Assembly (NCBI GenBank): GCA_023369685.1
Contig: SACZ01000002.1
Location: forward strand, 248,001 to 312,000
Reading direction: 5' to 3'
Origin: Prolixibacteraceae bacterium JC049
Lineage (GTDB): Bacteria; Bacteroidota; Bacteroidia; Bacteroidales; Prolixibacteraceae
Length of the DNA stretch: 64,000 nucleotides
Below, piece after piece: positions 8,644 through 17,425 of the stretch. Below the pieces are notes generated by a model. That model saw only the letters and a program-made list of their open reading frames with translations, did no database searches and was not told the origin of the DNA. Numbering within the stretch: position 1 is the stretch's first letter; every line of letters begins with the position of its first letter. The position numbers and the translations under genes are program-made.

Positions 8644-9291
8644 TTAATCAGACACTTTATGAAGCACAGTCATACCATCACGAAAAGGAAGTATCACTGT
8701 CTCAACACGAGTATCTTCTTTCACCTTCTTATTAAACGCTAAAATTGCCTTTGTTTGTTCATCATTCGGATGAAGTTCTTCTATCACCTTACCACTCCAC
8801 AAAGTGTTATCAGCAATAATATATCCTCCAACAGGTACTTTGGGGAATATTAAATCGAAGTGTTCGCTATATAAACGCTTGTCGGCATCTAAAAATACCA
8901 AATCGAACTCCTCATCTATAGTTGGAACTATCTCTGTTGCATCACCCACGTGCTGGACAATCTGATTCGCATATTCTGAAGCTTCGAAATATTTAGCAGC
9001 CATCTCTTCCAGCTCGTCGTTTACTTCAATGGTATGCAACTTACCATCTTCTGCAAGTCCCTTTGCCAGACACAATGCCGAATATCCTGTGAATGTTCCC
9101 AATTCCAAAATATTCTTTGGCTTCACCATTTGGGTCAACATAGAAAGAATTTTGCCTTGAAGATGACCAGAAAGCATTCTTGAATAAAGCACTTTCACAT
9201 GGGTTTCTCTGTTCAGCTTCTTCAGCAATTGATCTTCGTCATCAATGTGTTCCAATATATATTTTTCCAGCAGTTCGGATGTATCAGTCAT
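8644..9291 (-). CDS. O-methyltransferase, catechol-type (Methyltransf_3 family)
   Basis: This 215-residue protein fits the cation-dependent O-methyltransferase family. It has ILELGTFTGYSALCLAKGL (about 57-75), IEVNDELEEMA and the metal-binding DLVFLDADKRLY followed by IIADNTLWSGKV. The acidic residues of LDADK and ADN are the usual metal ligands. Family members methylate hydroxyl groups on catechols or caffeoyl-type compounds, but bacterial substrates are mostly unknown. It starts 2 nt after the end of the M16 peptidase gene, on the same strand, so the two form an operon. This pairing recurs in Bacteroidota from memory, but its meaning is unclear. Confidence 0.88.
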   Translation of the reverse strand: MTDTSELLEKYILEHIDDEDQLLKKLNRETHVKVLYSRMLSGHLQGKILSMLTQMVKPKNILELGTFTGYSALCLAKGLAEDGKLHTIEVNDELEEMAAKYFEASEYANQIVQHVGDATEIVPTIDEEFDLVFLDADKRLYSEHFDLIFPKVPVGGYIIADNTLWSGKVIEELHPNDEQTKAILAFNKKVKEDTRVETVILPFRDGMTVLHKVSD

Positions 9292-9293
9292 GA

Positions 9294-10514
9294 TTACTTA
9301 ATAATTAATGTAGAAAGTTGATTGGGATTGAAAATTTCATTGGCTGCTTCCATTAATTCCGAAGCATCGACAGCTTCAATTCTATCGCGAATTTGATCCA
9401 ACGTATCAATTCTATCGTATAGCATGTAAGTTTTGCCCAGCATTAGCAACAAATCCTCTTTGTTCTCTTGCGAAACGGCCAGCTGTCCAATCAACTGTTT
9501 TTTAGCTTTACTCAATTGCAACGATCCCAACTTTGTATTTCTCAGCTTATTCATCTCTTTATTGACAATCTGAATAGCCCTATCTAAGTTGTCTGGATCT
9601 GTTCCAAAATAAATATTAAATATTCCGGTATCGGTATAAGCCGTATAGTTCGACTCAATATTATAAGCCATTCCATTTCTTTCGCGCAAAGCCATATTCA
9701 AACGCGAGTTCATAGAAGTGCCACCAAGAATATTGTTTAATAATACCATTGGCAAGCGCATTTTATGCCTGCTATGATAGGCAATATTCCCTAACATACA
9801 ATGACTCTGATAGGTATCCTCTGTTAATTCTTTAACCTGAGGAGTGTAGCAAGTAAAAGGCAATCGAGTTGAAGTACGAATGTTCTCTTTCATTTCAGAA
9901 AAGTACTTCTCCAACAACTTCACCAATCGTTCGAACTTTATTTTCCCCACTGAACAAATTACCATCTCATTGGTGTGGTAATTATTCTGCATAAAATCTT
10001 TAATATGCTTCTGGGTAAAACTCTTGACCAACTCTGGTGTTCCAAGAATATTTCGTGCAATTGGATGTCCATCGAAAATTAATTCTTCGAACTCATCAAA
10101 GATTAATTCCGAAGGGGAATCTTTGTAAGAATTAATTTCTTCAATTACTACCTCTTTTTCTTTCTCCAGTTCTTTTACCGGAAAATTCGAGTGGATAATA
10201 ATATCACTAATCAATTCGATGGTTCGATGATAATCTTCACGTAAAAAAGTAGCATAAACAGCTGTCTCTTCTTTAGTGGTATATGCATTCAACTCTCCTC
10301 CAACATCTTCCAAGCGACTTAGCACATGATAAGCCTTTCGCTTTTTCGTTCCCTTAAAAATGGTATGCTCTATAAAATGGGCAATACCTTGTTCATGCTC
10401 TAACTCATCACGCGATCCTACATTTAATAAAACGCCAAAATGAGCCACTGCTGAATCTATTTCATAGTGGACAACCTTTATTCCGTTGCCTAGTTTGTGT
10501 GTCTGATAATTCAT
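9294..10514 (-). CDS. M16 family zinc metallopeptidase
   Basis: This 406-residue protein has the inverted zinc motif HFIEH (residues 46-50) of M16 peptidases. The distal ligand is supplied by EKEVVIEEINSYKDSP near 120. It represents an active-subunit single cassette: the N-terminal M16 domain (1-200) and the C-terminal M16_C domain with the conserved MNSRLNMALRERNGMAYNIES (about 268-288). Short members like this act as dimers and degrade peptides or process proteins. No signal peptide is visible, so it is probably cytosolic. It is the first gene of a two-gene unit with the O-methyltransferase. Confidence 0.92.
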   Translation of the reverse strand: MNYQTHKLGNGIKVVHYEIDSAVAHFGVLLNVGSRDELEHEQGIAHFIEHTIFKGTKKRKAYHVLSRLEDVGGELNAYTTKEETAVYATFLREDYHRTIELISDIIIHSNFPVKELEKEKEVVIEEINSYKDSPSELIFDEFEELIFDGHPIARNILGTPELVKSFTQKHIKDFMQNNYHTNEMVICSVGKIKFERLVKLLEKYFSEMKENIRTSTRLPFTCYTPQVKELTEDTYQSHCMLGNIAYHSRHKMRLPMVLLNNILGGTSMNSRLNMALRERNGMAYNIESNYTAYTDTGIFNIYFGTDPDNLDRAIQIVNKEMNKLRNTKLGSLQLSKAKKQLIGQLAVSQENKEDLLLMLGKTYMLYDRIDTLDQIRDRIEAVDASELMEAANEIFNPNQLSTLIIK

Positions 10515-10569
10515 CTACTCCTTAACAAATTGAAAATGAAATCAATTTACATTCCACCTAAATGGGTTG

Positions 10570-10577
10570 CAAAAGTA
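10570..10577 (-). promoter_or_regulatory. Promoter -7 element for the M16 peptidase unit
   Basis: On the minus strand this reads TACTTTTG, a match to TAnnTTTG, about 55 nt before the peptidase start. No good -33 element was seen. Confidence 0.4.
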
Positions 10578-10660
10578 TAAAAAAGTCACGACATCATCTA
10601 GCCCTTTAAAACCGGGCAAAAAATAGAAATCACTTTTTTTTCACTTTTTTAAAAAATGAT

Positions 10661-10690
10661 TTTGAAGCAAAGATTTTATCCTTATATTTG
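10661..10690 (+). promoter_or_regulatory. Promoter of the first tRNA-Phe gene
   Basis: TTTG at 10661-10664 and TATATTTG at 10683-10690 with an 18-nt spacer are a full match to the Bacteroidota promoter. The tRNA starts 27 nt downstream. Confidence 0.75.
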
Positions 10691-10717
10691 CACCCGCATT
10701 CCGCAAGGATAGCCGCT

Positions 10718-10790
<73 letters not shown>

Positions 10791-10848
10791 CGACCAGAAA
10801 AAAAAGAAAAGTTCTTAAAAAAAGTGGTGAAAAAAATTCGAAGTTAGC

Positions 10849-10878
10849 TTTGATAAACAAAGGGAATTATTACCTTTG
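10849..10878 (+). promoter_or_regulatory. Promoter of the second tRNA-Phe gene
   Basis: TTTG at 10849-10852 and TACCTTTG at 10871-10878 are spaced by 18 nt. An inverted repeat ACAAAGG/CCTTTGT (10857-10863 and 10873-10879) covers the spacer and the -7 element and could be an operator or chance. Confidence 0.7.
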
Positions 10879-10895
10879 TCGCCATCATTAGAGAA

Positions 10896-10968
<73 letters not shown>

Positions 10969-10969
10969 C

Positions 10970-11014
10970 AAAATAGGGGAAAGATGAAAATCTTTTCCCT
11001 ATTTTTGTTTTTAG
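10970..11014 (+). terminator. Intrinsic terminator after the tRNA-Phe pair
   Basis: AAAATAGGGGAAAGAT pairs with ATCTTTTCCCTATTTT through a GAAA tetraloop, and a T-rich tract follows. The 3' arm contains TATTTTTG, which could also serve as a -7 element for the next gene. Confidence 0.85.
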
Positions 11015-11035
11015 TCGATTCTAAAAAGCACTCTT

Positions 11036-11515
11036 ATGAATACTGCCATCATTTACACATCGAAACACGGCACTACATTAAAAGTTGCCCAAACCATCCA
11101 GTCACAAATCAACGAAAATGCTTCCATTGTCAATCTTGACGACAACTCTGCAATCGATTTGAAACAATTCGAAGCCATAATTATTGGATCATCGGTTCAT
11201 GCCGGAGCAATCCCACAAAATATGCAGCGATTTTTATCCGAAAATCAAACTACTCTTCTAACCCATAAACTCGGCTTATTCATGTGTGGTATGCAACCCG
11301 ACAAACAGCAAGAGTTCTTTGAACAAAACTTTTCAACAGAGTTAAGATCTCACTCTTCAAGTAACGGACTACTTGGCGGAGAATTTCTTTTCCACAAGAT
11401 GAATTTCATAGAACGTTTCTTAGTCAAGAGAATAGCTAAAGTAAAAGAGTCAGTCTCTGCTATCAAAACCGATCAGATCGAACTCTTCTGCCAGCAGTGG
11501 AACACCATTTCATAG
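11036..11515 (+). CDS. Flavodoxin-domain protein, HemG-like
   Basis: This 159-residue protein begins MNTAIIYTSKHGTTLKVAQTI, with the FMN phosphate-binding loop TSKHGTT at 8-14. It continues with IIIGSSVHAGAIPQNMQRFL, the pattern of the flavodoxin_5 group. That group includes menaquinone-dependent protoporphyrinogen oxidase HemG. The late FLFHKMNFIERFLVKRIAKVK also resembles HemG. It may oxidise protoporphyrinogen or simply carry electrons. No heme genes are nearby. An FNR-like reductase and radical-SAM genes follow, which favours an electron-transfer role; this is inference. No signal peptide is seen. Confidence 0.7.
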   Translation: MNTAIIYTSKHGTTLKVAQTIQSQINENASIVNLDDNSAIDLKQFEAIIIGSSVHAGAIPQNMQRFLSENQTTLLTHKLGLFMCGMQPDKQQEFFEQNFSTELRSHSSSNGLLGGEFLFHKMNFIERFLVKRIAKVKESVSAIKTDQIELFCQQWNTIS

Positions 11516-11601
11516 AATATTTTTATCCCATCATCGAAAAGAAGTATCTACTTCGACTAAACAAAAAGGAGTTTTTAGTCTTTTATTAATCAGAAAAAAT
11601 A

Positions 11602-11609
11602 TAGTTTTG
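11602..11609 (+). promoter_or_regulatory. Possible promoter -7 element for the FNR-MiaB-MCC-mevalonate run
   Basis: TAGTTTTG matches TAnnTTTG about 77 nt before the FNR-like gene. It is the only such element I found at the head of the long same-strand run that ends near 26307. No clear -33 was found. Confidence 0.45.
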
Positions 11610-11685
11610 CGCCAAATTAAGATTTATACATCTTTTTATCGGCTAAAGCTATTTCAATAGCCATTAATAAAACACAAACAACAAG

Positions 11686-12351
11686 ATGATGGATTTTAAA
11701 ATCGATACAAACTTTTATACAGTTTCTCAGGTTCGCCACCTTACCGAGCATGCATTTGTGGTTCAAGTACCACGTCGTAATTTCAAGTTCACAGCAGGAC
11801 AACACCTTGTATTGGGCATGAAGGACGATTACCACACCCGCGAATACTCCATCTACTCCGGAGAAAACGAAGAAGTATTGGAGGTTTTAGTTAAAGAGGT
11901 GGAAGAAGGCTACCTGTCTCCTCGATTAAAACAAGTTAAGGAAGGAGATAGCCTGGAAATTCATGGTCCTTTCGGCCACTTCGGAATTGAAGAAAAAAAA
12001 CGTGACACCCACAAACATGTTTTCATAGCTAGTGGCAGCGGTATTGCTCCATTTAGAAGTATGGTTAAAACTTATCCCGAATTGGATTATCAGCTAATAC
12101 ATGGCGTAAGAACCATTGACGAAGGGTACGAAAGAGAAAATTACTCTACAGACAGATATGTGCTTTGCACATCGCGCGATGACAATGGCGATTTTAAAGG
12201 GCGTGTTACAGCCTATTTGCACGAGCAAGAATTTGACAAAAACACACAGTTTTATCTATGTGGAAATAGTCAAATGATTTTCGATGTATTGGAATTATTA
12301 AAAAACAAAGGATTCGGACGAGACAGCGTATCTGCCGAAGTATATTTTTAG
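11686..12351 (+). CDS. FAD-dependent ferredoxin/flavodoxin-NADP reductase-like protein, paralogue 1
   Basis: This 221-residue two-domain oxidoreductase has an FAD-binding barrel with TREYSIYSGENE (RxYSIYS, about 46-57) and the loop GPFGHF (about 93-98). An NAD(P)-binding fold follows with IASGSGIAPFRSMV (about 113-126), LCTSRDD and the C-terminal YLCGNSQMIFDVLELL, ending EVYF. No iron-sulfur domain is fused, so it should pass electrons between NAD(P)H and a separate flavodoxin or ferredoxin. It lies 6 nt before a MiaB-type gene, and a flavodoxin-like gene is just upstream. Its paralogue at 25657 follows lipA. The clear parallel suggests service to radical-SAM enzymes, which need a low-potential electron donor. 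Confidence 0.85.
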   Translation: MMDFKIDTNFYTVSQVRHLTEHAFVVQVPRRNFKFTAGQHLVLGMKDDYHTREYSIYSGENEEVLEVLVKEVEEGYLSPRLKQVKEGDSLEIHGPFGHFGIEEKKRDTHKHVFIASGSGIAPFRSMVKTYPELDYQLIHGVRTIDEGYERENYSTDRYVLCTSRDDNGDFKGRVTAYLHEQEFDKNTQFYLCGNSQMIFDVLELLKNKGFGRDSVSAEVYF

Positions 12352-12357
12352 AAAAAG

Positions 12358-13686
12358 ATGAAGTATCACTTAGTAACATTGGGCTGTCAGATGAATATTT
12401 CTGACAGTGAGCGTGTGCGTTCCGTATTGGAGCGCATTGGTTATGTTTGGACAGATAATGAAGAGGAGGCCAATTTACTAGGGATATTGGCTTGTTCGGT
12501 GCGCCAAAAGCCCATCGATAAAGTTTATAACAAAATCAGTCAATGGAACAGATGGAAGAACAAGCGCAATTTGGTAACATTTATCTCTGGCTGTATTCTT
12601 CCTACTGATAAAGAACGATTTTTAAAGCTCTTCGATCTCATTTTTTCAATGAGTGAGCTTAGCCAACTTCCAGCAATGATTCGCGATTATGGAGTTGTTA
12701 CTCCCGGAGCACTCGATTCTTCTGTAACAGCTATGCCAGCCAATGAAAACATCTTTCAACTTTGGGATGTAAAACCCAATTACCAAAGCGATTTCGAAGC
12801 CTATGTACCCATTCAGAATGGATGCGATAAATTCTGTACTTACTGTGCTGTTCCCTACACCCGGGGAAGAGAAGTTTCCCGTCCTTCGCAGGAAATAATC
12901 GATGAAGTTGCTCATTTGGCTGCCCGTGGCTATAAGTCCATTACATTACTTGGTCAGAATGTCAATTCCTACGGATTAGATAAAAAAGGAGAAGAGATTA
13001 CATTCCCTGAATTATTACGCGCAATAGGTGAGGCAGGAAATAAGCTTCAGCAGAAGTTTTGGCTTTACTTCACCTCTCCTCACCCCAGCGATATGACACG
13101 AGAAGTTATCGAAGTAATTTCACAGTACGACTGCTTGGCCAAGCAAATTCATCTTCCACTTCAATCGGGCGACGACCGAATGCTTATAAAGATGAAACGC
13201 AGCCACGATTTGCAGAAATACCGGGAAATAGTACAAGATATTCGTCAGTTAATTCCACAGGCGACACTGTTTACTGATATTATTGTAGGCTTTACCAGCG
13301 AAACGGAAGAGGCTTTCCAAAATACCGTTGAAGCCTTCCAGGAGTTCAAGTTCAATATGGCATATATCGCTAAGTATTCTCCACGACCTGGCGCTGCCAG
13401 TTATCGTTGGGAAGACGATGTTACCAACGATGAAAAGAAAGGTCGTTATCAGCGGCTAACACTAGTATTAAAGCGTCATGCTTATCGATACAATCAATCA
13501 CTGGTGAATAAAGAAATGGAAATTCTGGTTACCGGAAAAGATAGAAAGGGACAATACTTGCAAGGACTTACCGAAGGAAAGATCATTACGCGAATAGAAT
13601 CGCTAGACGAATCGCTAATTGGTAAAATTGTTCCGGCAAAAATTATCTCTGCTGCCGATTTTTCTTTAACAGCACAATTGGCATAG
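12358..13686 (+). CDS. miaB: MiaB-type tRNA methylthiotransferase (radical SAM)
   Basis: This 442-residue enzyme has three cysteines for the auxiliary cluster in the N-terminal UPF0004 domain: Cys10 (GCQMN), Cys46 (ACSVR) and Cys79 (SGCI). The radical-SAM triad is Cys156, Cys160 and Cys163 (GCDKFCTYCAVP). A TRAM domain closes the protein (VNKEMEILVTGKDRKGQY region). MiaB adds the 2-methylthio group to isopentenyl-A37 in tRNAs that read U-starting codons. The GCQMN signature favours MiaB over the MtaB type encoded next. The N-terminal cluster segment reads ILACSVRQKP instead of the more usual NTCAIREKA, so it may be a divergent or second MiaB. It overlaps nothing but sits 6 nt after the FNR-like gene. 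Confidence 0.88.
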   Translation: MKYHLVTLGCQMNISDSERVRSVLERIGYVWTDNEEEANLLGILACSVRQKPIDKVYNKISQWNRWKNKRNLVTFISGCILPTDKERFLKLFDLIFSMSELSQLPAMIRDYGVVTPGALDSSVTAMPANENIFQLWDVKPNYQSDFEAYVPIQNGCDKFCTYCAVPYTRGREVSRPSQEIIDEVAHLAARGYKSITLLGQNVNSYGLDKKGEEITFPELLRAIGEAGNKLQQKFWLYFTSPHPSDMTREVIEVISQYDCLAKQIHLPLQSGDDRMLIKMKRSHDLQKYREIVQDIRQLIPQATLFTDIIVGFTSETEEAFQNTVEAFQEFKFNMAYIAKYSPRPGAASYRWEDDVTNDEKKGRYQRLTLVLKRHAYRYNQSLVNKEMEILVTGKDRKGQYLQGLTEGKIITRIESLDESLIGKIVPAKIISAADFSLTAQLA

Positions 13687-13717
13687 TTCATTGCCTGAAT
13701 TTAAAAGTTTAAAACAG

Positions 13718-15001
13718 ATGAAAAGGGTTTCTTTTAAAACACTTGGTTGTCGATTGAATCAATACGAAACCGATTCCATGGTTTCTGAATTCCATAAAGC
13801 AGGTTACGAAATTGTAGATTTTGGCCAACCTGCAGACATTTGCGTGGTAAACACTTGTACTGTTACCAATCAAAGCGATCATAAATCGCGAAATATTATC
13901 AGTCAGGCTGCGTCAAAAAATCCCGGCGCTATGGTAGTGGTTACCGGGTGCATGGCCGACAATTACAAACAAGAGCTAGAATCGAGAGATAAAGTAACCT
14001 ATGTGGTAGACAACTCCCGAAAAGCATCTATTCTACCATTGATAGCGGCTCATAATACAGGAGAGATTCTTCATCCTGATCAATTGCCACAAAATGTATT
14101 TGACTATGGTGCTGTGAGCAAGAGCTTGCACACCAGAAGTGCCATAAAAATACAAGACGGCTGCGATAATTTTTGCACATTCTGTATTATTCCGAAAGTT
14201 AGAGGAAGAGCAGTAAGTCGTCCTATTGATGAGATTCTAAATAATGTGAAACAAACTCTCGAAAACGGATTCAAAGAGATTGTAGTAACCGGAGTAAACA
14301 TTGGACGATACAACTACGAAGGGTTAACATTCATTGATGTAGTAAAACAAATTCTGGCTATTCCAGGCGACTTCCGAGTACGCATCTCATCACTAGAACC
14401 CGATGGGTTCAGTTCCGACTTTTTCGACCTGTTTGAACATCCCAAACTGGCACCTCACCTTCACCTTTGCTTACAAAGCGGATCGGAAAAAACGTTACTG
14501 CAAATGCGCCGCATGTACAATCTCGACCAATATCAGGAGATGGTAAGACAACTGCGCAATAAATATCCTAACTTCAATATATCGACTGATATAATTGTTG
14601 GCTTTCCTGATGAATCAGAAGAAGATTTTCAACACACATTAGATGCAGTAGCTTCGGCACAATTTAGCCATGTACATACATTCAAATATTCCGTTCGAAA
14701 AGGAACTCGCGCCGAAAGAATGGAGAACCAGATTCCCGAACCTATTAAAACAATTCGAAGCGAACAGGTTCGTTTGCTATCGGAAGAGAATCGCTTGAAC
14801 TATATGAGAACATTTATAGGAAAAGAACAGCGCGTTTTAATAGAGAAGGTAAGAGAAGATTTTGTTGAGGGATATGGCGAACATTACCTACCTGTTCAAA
14901 TAGCCAACAGCCAACTGAAAAAAAACACTTTTGTCCTGGTAAAAATCACTGGAATAACTGGAGAAGGCGAAAAACTGATGATGATAGGTGAACCAATATA
15001 G
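13718..15001 (+). CDS. mtaB: MtaB-type tRNA methylthiotransferase (t6A-specific, radical SAM)
   Basis: This enzyme of about 427 residues would convert t6A37 to ms2t6A in tRNA. The pattern KTLGCRLNQYETD near the start, VVNTCTVTNQSD and VVTGCMAD supply the auxiliary cluster cysteines. QDGCDNFCTFCIIPKVRGR carries the radical-SAM CxxxCxxC triad. GCRLNQ with NTCTVTN is the usual MtaB signature. The frame is open to a TTG at 13691, but the ATG at 13718 puts the conserved motif at the usual distance from the N-terminus and is chosen. Together with the preceding MiaB-type gene and with tsaC at 43500, it shows tRNA position-37 modification capacity. Confidence 0.9.
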   Translation: MKRVSFKTLGCRLNQYETDSMVSEFHKAGYEIVDFGQPADICVVNTCTVTNQSDHKSRNIISQAASKNPGAMVVVTGCMADNYKQELESRDKVTYVVDNSRKASILPLIAAHNTGEILHPDQLPQNVFDYGAVSKSLHTRSAIKIQDGCDNFCTFCIIPKVRGRAVSRPIDEILNNVKQTLENGFKEIVVTGVNIGRYNYEGLTFIDVVKQILAIPGDFRVRISSLEPDGFSSDFFDLFEHPKLAPHLHLCLQSGSEKTLLQMRRMYNLDQYQEMVRQLRNKYPNFNISTDIIVGFPDESEEDFQHTLDAVASAQFSHVHTFKYSVRKGTRAERMENQIPEPIKTIRSEQVRLLSEENRLNYMRTFIGKEQRVLIEKVREDFVEGYGEHYLPVQIANSQLKKNTFVLVKITGITGEGEKLMMIGEPI

Positions 15002-15049
15002 ATTTTGGTTGTATATAAATCAGATTAAAACATCTGAAACTATTTTAAA

Positions 15050-16606
15050 GTGAGTTTTCCAAAGTTAAAAACAAATATATCTATTCACGATGAAACGTTT
15101 ATTAATAACCAGAAAGAATATCAACACTTATTAAAAACATTTCGTCAGAGGATTTCCAATGCCCAAAACCACGGTTCTGAAAAGGCTAAATTGAAACACC
15201 TTGAAAGAGGCAAATTGTTGGCTCGCAACCGCATTGATCTACTTATTGACAAAGGCACTCCATTTATGGAGCTTTCGCCAATGGCAGCTATTGATCAATA
15301 CAATAATCAATTTCCGTCTGCAGGTATCATTACCGGAATTGGCAAAGTAGAAGGTCGAATTTGCATAATTGTAGCCAACGATGCAACAGTAAAAGGGGGC
15401 ACCTACATTCGCGAGACCATCAAAAAGCATACTCGAGCTCAGGAAATTGCCAAACAGAATCACTTGCCTTGCATTTACCTGGTTGATTCAGGAGGCATTT
15501 TTCTTCCAGAACAAGCCAATGTCTTTCCCGATCGCTTCGATTTTGGGCGTGTATTCTTTAATCAAGCACAAATGTCGGCATTAGGGATTCCCCAAATTGC
15601 AGTGGTAATGGGATCGTGTACAGCCGGCGGAGCATATGTGCCTGCCATGAGCGATGAAGCCATCATGGTTGAAAACCAGGGAACCATATTCATTGGTGGA
15701 CCTCCATTGGTAAAAGCAGCAACAGGAGAAGAGGTAACAGCAGAAGAGCTGGGAGGAACAAAGGTGCACACTCAAATTTCGGGTGTTGCCGACCATGCAG
15801 CTACCGACGATGCTGATGCGCTAAAAAAATGCCGCAGCATCATTGCCTCACTACCACCGAACGAGAATTCATATTCACCCATAGAAGAGCCCGAATTCTC
15901 TTTGAACGAATTGGAAGGAATTCTGTCTATTGATCCTAAAAAAAGTATCGATGCCTACGAAGTAATTATGCGTATGGTAGATGGTAGCCGCTTTCAAGAG
16001 TTCAAGGCCGACTACGGAAAAACATTGGTTACTGGGTTTGCCAAAATCATGGGATTTCCTGTTGGGATTATTGCTAACAACAGTTTTCTTACTGCTGAGA
16101 GTGCTCAAAAGGGAGCTCATTTCATTCAGTTATGTGTTCAGCGTAAAACACCTATTCTATTCCTTCAGAACATTACCGGATTTATTGTTGGAAAAACATA
16201 CGAACATCAAGGTATTGCACGCGATGGAGCGAAATTAATTCATGCTGTGGCCAATGCTGCTGTTCCTAAAATTACGTTGGTTATTGGAGGTTCATATGGC
16301 GCCGGAAACTACGCTATGGCTGGTCGCGCATTCGATCCGCACTTTCTTTTTATGTGGCCTAACAGTCGCATTTCTGTGATGGGAGGCGAACAAGCACAAA
16401 TGGTATTGGAAACCATCGGTAATGAACAAGCCAAACGATTAAAAGAACAATTCGAAGAAGAGTCGTCGGTTTATTACAGCACTTCTCGCCTTTGGGACGA
16501 TGGAGTAATTGAGCCAACAGACACACGTATTGTTTTGGGCATGGCTTTAGACACTGTTTCACAATCGCCGGAAGCCGAAACTCAATTTGGTGTTTTCAGG
16601 ATGTAA
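15050..16606 (+). CDS. Methylcrotonyl-CoA carboxylase beta subunit (carboxyltransferase)
   Basis: This 518-residue carboxyltransferase of the biotin-dependent acyl-CoA carboxylase family moves CO2 from carboxybiotin to the acyl-CoA. It shows [36 protein letters not shown] and [17 protein letters not shown], with the oxyanion-forming glycines. A second crotonase-like half carries [26 protein letters not shown] and GAGNYAM are characteristic of methylcrotonyl-CoA carboxylase rather than propionyl-CoA carboxylase. The start is a GTG. It opens the leucine-type gene run. The matching biotin subunit lies two genes downstream, with a hydratase between, as in liu clusters. The alternative substrate geranyl-CoA is less likely. 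Confidence 0.88.
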   Translation: MSFPKLKTNISIHDETFINNQKEYQHLLKTFRQRISNAQNHGSEKAKLKHLERGKLLARNRIDLLIDKGTPFMELSPMAAIDQYNNQFPSAGIITGIGKVEGRICIIVANDATVKGGTYIRETIKKHTRAQEIAKQNHLPCIYLVDSGGIFLPEQANVFPDRFDFGRVFFNQAQMSALGIPQIAVVMGSCTAGGAYVPAMSDEAIMVENQGTIFIGGPPLVKAATGEEVTAEELGGTKVHTQISGVADHAATDDADALKKCRSIIASLPPNENSYSPIEEPEFSLNELEGILSIDPKKSIDAYEVIMRMVDGSRFQEFKADYGKTLVTGFAKIMGFPVGIIANNSFLTAESAQKGAHFIQLCVQRKTPILFLQNITGFIVGKTYEHQGIARDGAKLIHAVANAAVPKITLVIGGSYGAGNYAMAGRAFDPHFLFMWPNSRISVMGGEQAQMVLETIGNEQAKRLKEQFEEESSVYYSTSRLWDDGVIEPTDTRIVLGMALDTVSQSPEAETQFGVFRM

Positions 16607-16627
16607 AAGAAATTCAATTTGACAATT

Positions 16628-17425
16628 ATGCGCTATCAATATATAAATATTACAAGATCAGATGCTATCATATCCATTGAGTTAAATCGACCCGAAAAGC
16701 ACAATGCACTCAATATAGAAATGGTAAAGGAATTGCATTATGCTTTAGATTTTGTTGCTCTGGATCGAGAAATATCAGTTGTCGTTTTAAGAGGGAATGG
16801 CTCTTCTTTTTGTGCCGGAGCCGATATTAGTTGGTTTCAGTCAACTCTTCAGCTAAATTCTGATGCCAGAAAAGAGCAATTCCTGCTACTTGGTTCTCTT
16901 TTCCAGAAGCTAGAAGCAGTCCCTCAACCAACCATTGCATTAATACATGGAAATACTATTGGCGGTGGGCTAGGTTTAATTGCAGCATGTGATTTTGTAT
17001 TGGCAGCATCAGATACGAAAATGGCATTCCGCGAGGTTAAACTGGGAATCATTCCAGCTACCATTGCTCCAATTTTAATTCGAAAGATCGGTTCCAACTA
17101 TACTAATCAGTTAATGATTTCAGGTCGAAGTTTTTCGGCACACGAAGGAAAAATACTGGGATTAATAGCTCAGGTTGAAGATAAAGAGCACTTAAACAAA
17201 GCGCTACACAACCTGCTAAATCAAATGCAGAGCAATAGTCCGTCTGCCATGCAACAAACCAAAAAGCTTGTAAAAACACTTGAAACTGTTACTCCTGAAC
17301 AGGAACTATCTGTTTGCATAGACGAACTGGCAAAAGCAATTAACTCTCCCGATGGGAAAGAAGGCTTTTCAGCTTTTCAGGAAAAGAGAGTCACTAGTTG
17401 GAACAATAGACAAAGTGTAGAATGA
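16628..17425 (+). CDS. Enoyl-CoA hydratase, probable methylglutaconyl-CoA hydratase
   Basis: This crotonase-fold protein of about 265 residues has NRPEKHNALNIEMVKEL, the oxyanion segment SSFCAGADISWFQ and GNTIGGGLGLIAACDFVLA. The late FREVKLGIIPATIAPI also fits the family and leads into the helical tail. The position between the two carboxylase subunits makes methylglutaconyl-CoA the likely substrate, giving HMG-CoA on hydration. The GADI(S)W pattern fits LiuC-like hydratases. A TTG at 16619 is an alternative start; the ATG at 16628 is preferred because it gives the usual MRYxxI N-terminus. The stop overlaps the ATG of the next gene by 4 nt, indicating translational coupling. Confidence 0.83.
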   Translation: MRYQYINITRSDAIISIELNRPEKHNALNIEMVKELHYALDFVALDREISVVVLRGNGSSFCAGADISWFQSTLQLNSDARKEQFLLLGSLFQKLEAVPQPTIALIHGNTIGGGLGLIAACDFVLAASDTKMAFREVKLGIIPATIAPILIRKIGSNYTNQLMISGRSFSAHEGKILGLIAQVEDKEHLNKALHNLLNQMQSNSPSAMQQTKKLVKTLETVTPEQELSVCIDELAKAINSPDGKEGFSAFQEKRVTSWNNRQSVE